A stretch of DNA of 38,174 nucleotides from Bacillota bacterium (GCA_023391425.1 JAEWAX010000008.1:1-38174); one strand, 5' to 3'; counted from the first letter of the stretch, positions 8,281 to 16,282 are shown. The notes: generated by a model from the letters alone, not told the origin. Translations and numbers: made by a program.

Positions 8281-8294
8281 TACTATTAATAGTA
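8281..8294. promoter_or_regulatory. 14-bp perfect palindrome in the MmyB/VOC intergenic region
   Basis: TACTATTAATAGTA, uninterrupted, 4 bp beyond the neighbouring dyad and followed by TATAAC. It could be a second regulator site or part of the VOC promoter region. Confidence 0.4.
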
Positions 8295-8353
8295 TAACAC
8301 TTGTATTATTATATCAATAGTAAAACAATAATACAAAAATGGAGGATATAAAC

Positions 8354-8722
8354 ATGAAGTTTTTATGGACATCAATCTATGTAAAAAATTTGGATGAATC
8401 GATTGCTTTTTACTCTAACCTTTTGGGACTTCAAGTAACGAAGCGTTTCCCCGCAGGACCTGGAATGGAAATAGCTTTTATGGGAAACGGCATTAACAAC
8501 GAAACATTAGTTGAACTCTTAGCAGATAGCAACAATAGCATATTCAATTACAGTGAATTCCTATCTATTGGTTTTGCTGTTGATTCTGTTGATGCAATGT
8601 TGGATACGGTAAAAAGTAAAAACATACTTGTACATAATGGACCATTTGAAACTCCTGGTTCAAAATATTTCTGTATCAAAGACCCAAATGGCCTTAACGT
8701 TCAATTTTTTCAGCAAAAATAA
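8354..8722 (+). CDS. VOC (glyoxalase/bleomycin-resistance) superfamily protein
   Basis: 122 aa, the length of a single VOC module pair. It opens KFLWTSIYVKNLDESIAFYSN and ends with the typical SKYFCIKDPNGLNVQFFQQ strand. The first copy of the motif lacks a metal-binding His at the usual place (SIYV), so a metal enzyme, a metal-free binding protein and a resistance protein all remain possible. I use ATG 8354, which follows GGAGG by 8 nt; an in-frame ATG at 8339 overlaps that ribosome binding site and cannot be the main start. Divergent from the MmyB-like regulator, which probably controls it. Confidence 0.85.
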   Translation: MKFLWTSIYVKNLDESIAFYSNLLGLQVTKRFPAGPGMEIAFMGNGINNETLVELLADSNNSIFNYSEFLSIGFAVDSVDAMLDTVKSKNILVHNGPFETPGSKYFCIKDPNGLNVQFFQQK

Positions 8723-8796
8723 TGGTTACTTATTTAACACATAATACAAGTAATATGATATGATTATATTGAAAAATATAGTTAGTAGGTGTAAGA

Positions 8797-9552
8797 ATGA
8801 CAGCTAATAGACATCTTTCTTTTCTTTCCCACATAGGGAGAGAAAAGAATATTTATCAAGACCATAAATACCAATGTCCCTTTTGCAATCGCGAAGAACT
8901 ATCAGATATTTTAGATGAAGAAGACTCGATATTATTAATAAAAAACAAATTTCCCACTTTAGATAATACTTTTCAAACAGTACTTATTGAAACTAATGAT
9001 TGCTTAGCAAATATATCTACTTACGATACAACTCATATGCGGAAAATAATTACCTTTGGAATAAATCATTGGCTAAAAATGGAGGAAAGCGGAGATTTTA
9101 AATCCGTAGTTTTTTATAAAAACCATGGGCCTTTATCTGGTGGCAGTATTAATCATTCACATATGCAAATAGTTGGACTAAAAGATATAGATTATAAGCT
9201 AAACCTAAAGGATGATATTTTTGACGGAATAGAAATTTATAAAGAAGGAAATTGTTTACTTAATATTTCCACTAAACCAAATGCTTGTTCAACCGAATTT
9301 AATATTATTACTACTCCTCGCCATGATAATTTCATTGCGGATAATTTACAACTTATAGTAAAGTATATTCTTAATCACATGAAGTGTAGTAGCTTTAACT
9401 TATTCTTCTATCAGTGGAAAGAATCAATTATATGTAAAGTAGTTCCGAGATACGTAACTTCCCCGTTTCTCGTGGGTTACTCCATTGCTCAAACTTCCAA
9501 TAGCTTGAGTAAAATTGCTGAACAAATACAAGAAACTTACTATAATGAGTAG
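8797..9552 (+). CDS. DUF4931 / GalT-like HIT-superfamily protein
   Basis: 251 aa. NHSHMQI (119-125) is a histidine-triad signature of the galactose-1-phosphate uridylyltransferase type (H120, H122, Q124), and CPFC at 27-30 is the zinc-knuckle pair also seen near the N-terminus of GalT proteins. LIKNKFPTLD, preceding the central fold, supports this. The family is known as DUF4931; I know of no established reaction, though a nucleotidyl transferase or hydrolase is expected from the fold. AGGTG lies upstream of the ATG. It is 74 bp after the VOC gene and probably cotranscribed. Its last three codons, AAT GAG TAG, lie inside a perfect hairpin shared with the convergent recombinase fragment. Confidence 0.75.
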   Translation: MTANRHLSFLSHIGREKNIYQDHKYQCPFCNREELSDILDEEDSILLIKNKFPTLDNTFQTVLIETNDCLANISTYDTTHMRKIITFGINHWLKMEESGDFKSVVFYKNHGPLSGGSINHSHMQIVGLKDIDYKLNLKDDIFDGIEIYKEGNCLLNISTKPNACSTEFNIITTPRHDNFIADNLQLIVKYILNHMKCSSFNLFFYQWKESIICKVVPRYVTSPFLVGYSIAQTSNSLSKIAEQIQETYYNE

Positions 9553-9583
9553 TATATGTCTATGTTATCATATACTACTCATT
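9544..9583. terminator. Perfect 15-bp hairpin covering both stop codons of a convergent gene pair
   Basis: Arms AATGAGTAGTATATG (9544-9558) and CATATACTACTCATT (9569-9583), loop of 10 nt. The plus-strand gene stops at TAG 9550-9552 and the minus-strand recombinase fragment at TAG 9577-9575; both end ...Asn-Glu-stop within the arms. It probably works as a bidirectional terminator, although no long U-run follows. Confidence 0.6.
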
Positions 9584-9988
9584 AAACCATGTATCTATCC
9601 CCACAGTTTCATTATCCTTAATACTGTCATATCTGCCGTCTGATGTTATGACTCGAACTCCATACTCCTCCAAGAAATCCAAGAACAAAAGAGTTTTTGC
9701 ATTGTTTCTACCTAATCTTGACAAGTCTTTTAATACGATTAGGTTAACATTGCAGGCCAAAACATCTTTTTTCAACTCATCTAGTGCGTATCTATCAAAA
9801 CCTGCTCCTGAGACATTATCATCAACATAGGTTTTATAAATGGTCCCCAACTTATTTCTCGCTACAAAATCTATTAATAGTCTTTTTTGTGTCTCTATAG
9901 TCTCTAAATTCTCATCGTTTTCATCTCTACTCTGTCTTACATATATTCCTATATGATAATTAATATCAGGCTTACTAAACCCTAGCAT
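9575..9988 (-). pseudogene. Serine recombinase catalytic domain, C-terminally truncated
   Basis: 137 aa from ATG 9988, preceded by AAGGAGGT at 10 nt. Catalytic-domain signatures are present: IYVRQSRD (15-22) with nucleophile S20, DDNVSGAGFDR, VLKDLSRLGRN and ITSDGRYDS. Large serine recombinases continue after the GIDTWFNE segment with a recombinase domain and zinc ribbon; here the frame stops right after WFNE, at the hairpin shared with the next gene. The protein could not bind att sites normally and is best read as a remnant of an integrative element. Upstream in-frame codons to 10138 are open but lack a ribosome binding site. Confidence 0.8.
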
Positions 9989-10311
9989 AGCAACCGTTAC
10001 CTCCTTACTATCACTAATTCTGTTTGCATATAAACGGTCGTAAGCGTTTATAATAGTCGCAGCAAATATAAAGTGTATCAATTGGAATTTGTTAATATAT
10101 TTTTGGCATTTTGGGGAATGTATTATTTGGTATATCATAGATTATACTATTTGGTATTTTGGAAGTGTATTTTTACATATTTATTGTTAGTGCTTTATAT
10201 AGTAAGTCTTTTACATCAACCTTCCCCTTATAAATAATTAAAATCTTCTTCTGCTTAATTTTTGACATATATTAGACCTCTTTTCATCACCCAATTTATC
10301 AGCATATCTAA
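9989..10311. other. Intergenic region upstream of the recombinase fragment
   Basis: Gene-free AT-rich sequence apart from an open but unsupported extension of the recombinase frame to 10138. It probably includes degraded DNA of the former element; no att site or other recombinase domain was recognised. Confidence 0.4.
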
Positions 10312-10434
10312 GATTCAATGGGAGGTACTTTCACTCCTACTGAGTCTTATATATCGCAATCCAGATTGGTACCGCGGCTTAGTAATGAAGTATTAATGGC
10401 GGTAGACATCCGATAAGCATTGAGGATATCTAAG
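10304..10434. repeat. 9-bp direct repeats flanking structured repeat copy A
   Basis: ATATCTAAG occurs at 10304-10312 and again at 10426-10434, on either side of the structured element. Just inside are TCAATG (10315-10320) and CATTGA (10418-10423), a short inverted pair. This resembles a target-site duplication around an insertion, but short AT-rich repeats also arise by chance. Confidence 0.4.
10312..10416 (+). repeat. Structured RNA-like repeat element, copy A
   Basis: About 105 nt. A first hairpin pairs GATTCA with TGAGTC around GGAG/CTCC. A 36-nt block (10346-10381) then matches copy B at 16869-16904 in 27 of 36 positions, followed by an exact shared 13-mer GGCGGTAGACATC (10398-10410). 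A possible long second stem pairs ATCG with CGAT and ACCGC with GCGGT. G-U pairs form on the plus strand where the minus strand would have A-C, so plus is the likelier RNA strand, antisense to both flanking genes. I cannot place it in a named RNA or insertion-sequence family. Confidence 0.65.
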
Positions 10435-10554
10435 TCCTATTTAAGTATATTCACCAAATTAAAATATTAAAATTTGTCCATTGAATAAAAAATGTTTTGG
10501 TTAGTAGTATAATAGAAAGCTTGTAGTAAATAAATCATTTTATTTTTCAAAATG

Positions 10555-10592
10555 AAAAAAGACTATTGATTAAACATCTATTAATCAAATAG
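10555..10592 (-). terminator. Terminator downstream of the 5-formyl-THF cyclo-ligase gene
   Basis: Minus strand: CTATTTGATTAA pairs with TTAATCAATAG (one-base bulge), followed by TTTTTT (10555-10560). It lies about 110 nt past the stop of the cyclo-ligase gene. The interval 10417-10554 shows no other feature. Confidence 0.7.
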
Positions 10593-10698
10593 CCCTTATA
10601 TTACTATTTCGCATTTAAAATTTAGAAAAGCAATATTTTTAATCACCGCTTACGATATGTACATAAGCTACGGCTCATAGTATTGAACAACATTATAA

Positions 10699-11289
10699 CT
10701 ATACTATTATTCTTTTCTCTGTAACAAGCAAATCTAGAGGTACATCATATTCATCATAAGGTATTTTCTGTAGAACTTGAAAATCAAAACATATGCCTAT
10801 TTTATGACATTCTCTTGATACTTTACTCAAAAACCTGTCATAGAAACCTGCCCCAAATCCCATTCTATTCTTATTTATGTCAAATGCGCTTCCTGGTACT
10901 ATGATTATATCAAACATATTAGGAGCAACAATATTACATTCAAGCAACGGTGGTTCCAGTATTTCATAATTACCACAAGCAGTAAGCTCATTAAAATCAT
11001 TTATTCTAACTGCGTGCATATACCTAAACTCTTTGGTGGTACCAGCCAAGCAGGGCACACTAACTTTTTTACCCTCGGATATCCATTTTTTTATTAATGC
11101 ATGAGTATCAACTTCATTTCCAAAGCTCACATAACACATAATGCTTTTTGCATTTTTAACATATTCAAGTTGATTTAGTTTTTGAGCTATACATATTGAG
11201 CTAGTCAGTACATCATTTTTCTCTAGCTTATTACGTATAGCAAGAGTTCGCTTTCTTACGTCACATTTATTAATTTTTAAAACCCCCAT
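10699..11289 (-). CDS. fthC: 5-formyltetrahydrofolate cyclo-ligase
   Basis: 196 aa, full family length. It converts 5-formyl-THF to 5,10-methenyl-THF with ATP in the cytoplasm, rescuing a dead-end folate. Recognisable features are the N-terminal basic helix (CDVRKRTLAIRNKL), VSFGNEVDTHALI with the conserved region around residues 55-65, VPGSAFD (131-137) and the diagnostic GFGAGFYDRFL (144-154). The start codon follows the upstream membrane-protein stop by 9 bp and has only a weak ribosome binding site, suggesting translational coupling. In Firmicutes this gene is often next to small membrane-protein genes, as here. Confidence 0.92.
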   Translation of the reverse strand: MGVLKINKCDVRKRTLAIRNKLEKNDVLTSSICIAQKLNQLEYVKNAKSIMCYVSFGNEVDTHALIKKWISEGKKVSVPCLAGTTKEFRYMHAVRINDFNELTACGNYEILEPPLLECNIVAPNMFDIIIVPGSAFDINKNRMGFGAGFYDRFLSKVSRECHKIGICFDFQVLQKIPYDEYDVPLDLLVTEKRIIV

Positions 11290-11298
11290 GTGTCCACA

Positions 11299-11724
11299 TT
11301 AATAATAGATTTGTGGTCCAAATGTAACTGCAAATATAAACCAAAAAAGCGCTGATAAAATAAATACTACTACAGATACAGTTATTAATGCTGCACCGTA
11401 GGATCTCTTGTCAGCATTGTTGTCACTAGATACAAACACCAAACCTAAAATTATTCCGACAATTTGACCAATCCCAGGAATAATTACAGCCAATGCAGAG
11501 ATAATCACTTTAGCCCAGTTACTCATGAAATTGTTATTTAAAGGTTTATTATTTAGTAGCAATTCTCTCTCCAAATTACTCACCTGTCTATTCATCCACT
11601 GAAGTTGGCTTTGGGTATAATTATAGGACTCCGAAACAGTATCTGATGCATCTTTTAATAATTGTTCATCAATCACTTCATTTTTCTGATTCAAGTCCAA
11701 TTCCTGACTGTTAATTTGATCCAT
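11299..11724 (-). CDS. Small membrane protein of unknown function
   Basis: 141 aa. A polar, probably coiled-coil N-terminus (1-65, rich in Gln, Asn and Glu) is followed by two hydrophobic segments, about 70-97 (WAKVIISALAVIIPGIGQIV onward) and about 110-136. No enzyme motif is present. GGAGG precedes the ATG at normal spacing. Cotranscribed with the cyclo-ligase gene. I do not recognise the family. Confidence 0.65.
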   Translation of the reverse strand: MDQINSQELDLNQKNEVIDEQLLKDASDTVSESYNYTQSQLQWMNRQVSNLERELLLNNKPLNNNFMSNWAKVIISALAVIIPGIGQIVGIILGLVFVSSDNNADKRSYGAALITVSVVVFILSALFWFIFAVTFGPQIYY

Positions 11725-11867
11725 TTTACCTCCAAAAGTCGCATTGCGGCTATAATTTGTTATATAGTTCCCCCAACTTACTATTAGTAAATATTAGGAG
11801 TCATTAATTATCTAACAGATATTATACCATAACAATGCATAATAGGAATAAGACTAATATATTATTT

Positions 11868-12158
11868 TTATACGGGTAAGTAGTATAATTCTACAAGACC
11901 TTTTATAACATCATTATAATTATTCTCAGTTATTCTATGTAAATATCCGTTTTCCATATGTAGGTACATCGTTACATTATAGTTATAAATATTATCCATT
12001 AAAGCGCTAATCATATCTATAGAATCTAAAGGGTTAGAAAATTCTCCTATCCATCGGTGTGAATATTCTTCGCTTTGAACTGGCTTTTGATAATAGCTAG
12101 ATAAAAACTTTTGAATTTCTCCTTGCAAATTTGACCATAAGCTTATATTGACAGACAT
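11868..12158 (-). CDS. Hypothetical protein, 96 aa
   Basis: A small acidic protein without membrane segment, signal peptide or Cys motif. It starts at an ATG with GGGGG 7 nt upstream. Aromatic residues are frequent (Trp9, Trp36 and several Tyr). It sits alone between the membrane-protein gene and mtaD, with 143 and 114 bp gaps. I do not recognise it; the good ribosome binding site and coherent composition are the reasons for calling it. Confidence 0.55.
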   Translation of the reverse strand: MSVNISLWSNLQGEIQKFLSSYYQKPVQSEEYSHRWIGEFSNPLDSIDMISALMDNIYNYNVTMYLHMENGYLHRITENNYNDVIKGLVELYYLPV

Positions 12159-12272
12159 GCATAATCCCCCAAGATTCTATAATATTATTTATTTAATCTA
12201 TAATACTATTTGACATTAAACACAAAAATCCTTTATGTAAATAATGCCATAACTGAATAAGGGGGAATATCA

Positions 12273-13583
12273 TTACCTAGCTAGTAACTTACTAGACAAA
12301 GCATCAACCTCATACTTAATCTTCTCTTCGTCAATACTCTTGAAAGTCCTATCCTGCATAATAATTTTTCCATCAATAATAACAGTATCAACATCTGATG
12401 CCTGGGCTGAATATACAATGGCTGAAATAGGATTGTTTTTAGGATAGAAATGTGGCTTATCTGTATCTATTAATATAACGTCACCCTTCATTCCTTCTTT
12501 TATCACACCTGAATCACTAAAGCCAAGTGCCTTAGCACCATTGTAAGTACCCATTTTCAATACGTTATTTGCATTCATCAGCTGTGGGTTCATCGAAACA
12601 CCCTTGTGAATTAGTGCTGCAAGATTCATTTCTTCAAACATATTGAGGTTGTTATTACTTGCAGCACCATCAGTTCCCAAGCACACGTTAATACCCATGT
12701 CCAACATTTCAGGAACTCTCGCAATACCACTTCCCAATTTTAAATTACTAGTTGGGTTGTGCGAAATACTGCACCCCATTTCTTTCATTATCGCCAAGTC
12801 ACTGTCAGTCATGTGAACACAATGAGCCGCTAAAACAGGTACATCCAGTACACCTGTCTTTTTACAAATTTCCACAGATGTCATTCCATAGTCTCTTTTA
12901 CTTGATTCAACTTCTGTAGTCGTTTCCAAAAGATGAATATGAATACCTGTATTCAATTGCTTAGCAAGTGCCGCTGCATTTGCTAAAGTTTTCTCGTTAA
13001 ACATGTATGTGGAATGTATTTCAACAAAAACCTTAATCCTGCCATCAGCAGAGTTGTGATATTTATTATAGTAATCTATAGTTCCTTGGCTCTTGTCTAG
13101 TCTTTTTAGCTCCCCACCCTCAAAAAACTGTACAGGGCTCTTACATATATTGGCCTTGATACCTGTCTCTGTAACCGCACGTGCCACTTCGTCCATAAAC
13201 ATGTACATATCTGCAAATGCAACTACTCCTGACTTAAGCATTTCAGCTATACCAAGCATGGTTCCCCAATATACATCTTTCTCTGTTAACTTTGCCTCAA
13301 CGGGGAATATATTATCAAATAACCATGTCTCCAAAGCAATATCGTCTGCATAATTTCTCATTAAGGTCATTGCACTGTGACTATGAGCATTAACAAGCCC
13401 AGGCATGGCTATCTTACCTTTTCCATCGATTTCATCCTTTGAATTAACATCCTCTGGCAGACTACTAGATATTAAGCTAATCCTGCCATCCTTTATTCCT
13501 ATATGTCCATTCTTAATCACCATGCTTGCATTATCCATCGTGATTATATCAACATTTTTTATTAATAAATCAAGGTTGGTCAT
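12273..13583 (-). CDS. mtaD: 5-methylthioadenosine/S-adenosylhomocysteine deaminase
   Basis: 436 aa amidohydrolase-superfamily enzyme. NAHSHSAMTLMRNYADD (65-81) carries the metal-binding HxH (H67, H69). LETWLFDNIFPVEAKL is characteristic of the MTA/SAH deaminase group; HIHLLET, AAHCVH and LGTDGAASNNN supply the remaining metal ligands and the catalytic Asp. It converts SAH to S-inosylhomocysteine, or MTA to methylthioinosine. GGAGG lies 4 nt before the ATG. It follows the SAH-hydrolase-like gene by 55 bp, so the two probably share a transcript and act on consecutive intermediates of the methyl cycle. Confidence 0.9.
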   Translation of the reverse strand: MTNLDLLIKNVDIITMDNASMVIKNGHIGIKDGRISLISSSLPEDVNSKDEIDGKGKIAMPGLVNAHSHSAMTLMRNYADDIALETWLFDNIFPVEAKLTEKDVYWGTMLGIAEMLKSGVVAFADMYMFMDEVARAVTETGIKANICKSPVQFFEGGELKRLDKSQGTIDYYNKYHNSADGRIKVFVEIHSTYMFNEKTLANAAALAKQLNTGIHIHLLETTTEVESSKRDYGMTSVEICKKTGVLDVPVLAAHCVHMTDSDLAIMKEMGCSISHNPTSNLKLGSGIARVPEMLDMGINVCLGTDGAASNNNLNMFEEMNLAALIHKGVSMNPQLMNANNVLKMGTYNGAKALGFSDSGVIKEGMKGDVILIDTDKPHFYPKNNPISAIVYSAQASDVDTVIIDGKIIMQDRTFKSIDEEKIKYEVDALSSKLLAR

Positions 13584-13638
13584 TTTACCTCCATTTAGTC
13601 CATATACCTTCCAATAAACATAAAATATTACTTACCAA

Positions 13639-14886
13639 TTATACCGACCAGCCGTTAATGTAATTTCTCTGCTCTTTTGACAGCTTATCAATCTTTACAC
13701 CCCATGATTTTAGCTTCATTTCAGCAACGGTCTTATCCAACTCAGCAGGTACATCAATTACTTTATTCCCTAGCTTACGGAAATTGTGAAGCATATATTG
13801 TGCTGATAAAGCTTGCAATGCAAAGCTCATATCCATAATTTCAGCAGGATGCCCATCTCCGGCAGCTAAATTAACTAACCTACCTTCTGCCAATAAATTA
13901 ATCCATTTACCATTGTCCAACTTGTAGCCCATAATGTTATGTCTCTGTTCTTGCTTTTCAACAGCAATCTGTTCAAGCTGCTCAACTGATACCTCAACGT
14001 CAAAGTGCCCCGCATTACATAGAATAGCTCCATCCTTCATATTCTTAAAGTGTTCAGCAGTTATTATATCTCTGCAGCCTGTAACAGTGATAAATAGGTC
14101 TCCTATTTTAGCTGCTTCAGACATTTTCATCACCTTGAAACCATCCATAATAGCTTCTGCGGCTTTTATTGGATCTATCTCAGTAATAATAACATTTGCA
14201 CCAAAGCCTTTTGCTCTCATTGAAATACCTTTACCACACCATCCATAGCCAGCTACTACTACATTTTTTCCTGCTACAATTAAATTGGTGGTTCTATTAA
14301 TACCATCCCATACAGATTGACCAGTACCATATCTGTTGTCAAATAAATACTTACACTGAGCGTTATTTACAGCTATCATAGGAAATCTAAGAGCTCCTTC
14401 CTTCTCCATAGCCTTTAAACGTAATACACCTGTAGTTGTTTCTTCACAGCCTCCCATTATGTGTGGAAGTAATTCTTTTCTTGTTGTATGGAGAAGATTA
14501 ACCAAGTCTCCACCATCATCTATAATTATATTCGGCTTATACCCAAGAGCTAAGTTTAAATGCTCCTCGTATTCCTTTTTTGTTGAATTATACCATGCAT
14601 AAACATCTAGTCCATCAGCTACAAGGCCTGCTGCTACATCATCTTGTGTTGAAAGAGGATTACTTCCTGTAACAGAAACTTCTCCACCACCAATTGCAAA
14701 CAATTTTGCCAAATATGCAGTTTTTGCTTCCAGATGGACTGACACTACTACCCTTACACCTTTAAATGGTGTTGTTTGTCTGAACTCTTCCTCTAGGCTT
14801 CTTAAAATAGGCATATTTTTTCTAACCCATTCTATCTTTTGTCTACCCTTGTCTGCTAAAGATATATCTCTGATAACACTTTTCAT
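13639..14886 (-). CDS. ahcY: Adenosylhomocysteinase-family protein (possibly S-inosylhomocysteine hydrolase)
   Basis: 415 aa, the short archaeal/Thermotoga-like form. VHLEAKTA (50-57), TGSNPLSTQDDVA (73-85), EETTTG (148-153), DNRYGTGQS (183-191), the NAD-binding loop GYGWCGKG (213-220), NAGHFD, and AEGRLVNLAAGDGHP near the C-terminus are all clear. It cleaves a nucleosyl-homocysteine to release homocysteine. In the human enzyme Thr57 and Glu59 contact the adenine; by alignment of the HMTVETA motif these are E53 and K55 here. With the SAH deaminase gene downstream, this fits hydrolysis of S-inosylhomocysteine instead of SAH, as described for methanogens. GGAGG precedes the ATG by 9 nt. Confidence 0.88.
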   Translation of the reverse strand: MKSVIRDISLADKGRQKIEWVRKNMPILRSLEEEFRQTTPFKGVRVVVSVHLEAKTAYLAKLFAIGGGEVSVTGSNPLSTQDDVAAGLVADGLDVYAWYNSTKKEYEEHLNLALGYKPNIIIDDGGDLVNLLHTTRKELLPHIMGGCEETTTGVLRLKAMEKEGALRFPMIAVNNAQCKYLFDNRYGTGQSVWDGINRTTNLIVAGKNVVVAGYGWCGKGISMRAKGFGANVIITEIDPIKAAEAIMDGFKVMKMSEAAKIGDLFITVTGCRDIITAEHFKNMKDGAILCNAGHFDVEVSVEQLEQIAVEKQEQRHNIMGYKLDNGKWINLLAEGRLVNLAAGDGHPAEIMDMSFALQALSAQYMLHNFRKLGNKVIDVPAELDKTVAEMKLKSWGVKIDKLSKEQRNYINGWSV

Positions 14887-15058
14887 AATAAAAACCTCCG
14901 CAAAGCCGCCTATGCGACCAATTATTTTGATACAACTCTTCTTTCTAAATATATGTTATTCCAAGTTAATATGTATTTAATGCTATCTTAAAATTATAAG
15001 CTACTATATTTTTTGTTTCAACATATTATTTCAATATTTGGCTATTTCAATATTTGAT

Positions 15059-16222
15059 TTATTTTAGAATCTGACTTACTGGTTGCATATTAAATCCTCT
15101 ATTTTTAATGCCCTGGATTATTCCTTCAATGTTTCCTGAATCGTACTGGTTAAAATGTAGCAAAATAATGGAGCCATTTGCACAGTTATTTACAACATGA
15201 TGTTCTATTTTATTTGAAATTTCCTTTACTGTGCTGGTTTTCTTTAAAGGATTGATAACACTGCTAAAAGTTTCCAGATTCCACCCTATAACTGTGTAAC
15301 CATTCTTTTGCGCAATAGATAGTATTCTATCGCTCTTTGCTCCACCTCCACCTGGAAGCCGCAAATATGGAAATTCCTTTTTCATTTTAATTACGTAATC
15401 CTCACCAAGGACCTTTTTTGCACTGGTTTCCCATCCTAATATTTCGTCTTGAACAAGGTTATCCGGCATATTTGTCAACAACTCATGATAATTTGTGTGG
15501 TTGCAAATCTGGTGTCCTTCATTTACCGCTCGTTTCCATACCTCTGGATAATCATCTAAGACTTTCCCAATAATAAAAAATGTAGTCTTTACATTGTTCT
15601 TTTTTAAAACATCTAAAATTTTCTCCACAGTCTTTTGGTTATAGCCGTCATCAAAAGTTAAGGCTACTTTCGTAGTATTTGCTCCCATGTATATAGTTTT
15701 TTTGACTACTCCGTAGTCTTTCTTTTTTGATTTGTCATTGTTCAAAACCGTTTTAGGTTGTGAGGGAACAGTGCTTTTTGAAGGCTCAGCTTGTTTTGAT
15801 GGTTGTGCCTGTTCTGAAGGTTCTGCCTGTTCTGGTGCTTCGACCTGTTTTAATGGTTCAGAAGGTCTTGATAACTCTGTATTTTTATTGAGTATATCAT
15901 TATTTACTCGCTTGTTAAAAGAATTTTTGTTAGCATCTTTATTCATAGCAGAATTAATATTTTGCTTATTACCATCTGTAAACTCAATATTGCTTTGCGC
16001 TGATGGTTTGTTAGTATCCGTTAATTCTATTGAAGATGCAGGATTTTGGTTTTTAATATTAAACATAGGAATTCCACAATACCATATAACTACGATGGCC
16101 ACTACAAATGGAGAAAGTATATATGCTATTCTAACAAATTGTTTTCTACCCTCATATTTAACTAGGCGGTTGTATCTGTCATACAGCCTAGTCAAATCAA
16201 TTTTATTAATTAATTTGCGCAT
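15059..16222 (-). CDS. Membrane-anchored polysaccharide deacetylase (CE4, NodB-like)
   Basis: 387 aa from ATG 16222, which has AAGGA 5 nt upstream; the in-frame ATG at 16237 lacks a ribosome binding site. There is a short basic cytoplasmic tail, a membrane segment at about 31-49, and then an Asn/Lys- and Pro/Glu/Gln-rich linker (about 60-170) with imperfect PSEQA/PSKQAE repeats that would span cell wall. The NodB domain follows: TFDDG (189-193; D191, D192) and HTNYH (242-246) give the Asp-His-His metal triad. Later motifs deviate: RLPGGGG in place of the usual RxPxG, WNLETFSS for WxxDxxDW, and LLHF for LLHD. Peptidoglycan or another wall glycan is the likely substrate. Confidence 0.82.
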   Translation of the reverse strand: MRKLINKIDLTRLYDRYNRLVKYEGRKQFVRIAYILSPFVVAIVVIWYCGIPMFNIKNQNPASSIELTDTNKPSAQSNIEFTDGNKQNINSAMNKDANKNSFNKRVNNDILNKNTELSRPSEPLKQVEAPEQAEPSEQAQPSKQAEPSKSTVPSQPKTVLNNDKSKKKDYGVVKKTIYMGANTTKVALTFDDGYNQKTVEKILDVLKKNNVKTTFFIIGKVLDDYPEVWKRAVNEGHQICNHTNYHELLTNMPDNLVQDEILGWETSAKKVLGEDYVIKMKKEFPYLRLPGGGGAKSDRILSIAQKNGYTVIGWNLETFSSVINPLKKTSTVKEISNKIEHHVVNNCANGSIILLHFNQYDSGNIEGIIQGIKNRGFNMQPVSQILK

Positions 16223-16238
16223 AGTTTTCCTTATCATG

Positions 16239-16282
16239 AAACTTTATTGTAATATTATAGAAACTTTATATGTAATATTATA
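16239..16282. repeat. Tandem ~22-bp duplication upstream of the deacetylase gene
   Basis: AAACTTTATTGTAATATTATA (16239-16259; written in two parts: AAACTTTATT and GTAATATTATA) is followed by a copy at 16261-16282 differing by one inserted base. On the minus strand each unit contains TATAATATTAC, so a -10-like box is duplicated. Confidence 0.6.

Noticed and set aside
9989..10138. N-terminal extension of the recombinase frame to 10138
   Set aside because: No ribosome binding site at the upstream start, and the extension does not resemble a recombinase; ATG 9988 has an excellent site.
12159..12272. Plus-strand TTGACA near 12212 as a promoter
   Set aside because: No -10 at proper spacing and no plus-strand gene downstream.
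14887..15058. SAM/SAH riboswitch upstream of the ahcY-like gene
   Set aside because: The leader is short, with no conserved SAM or SAH riboswitch core visible.
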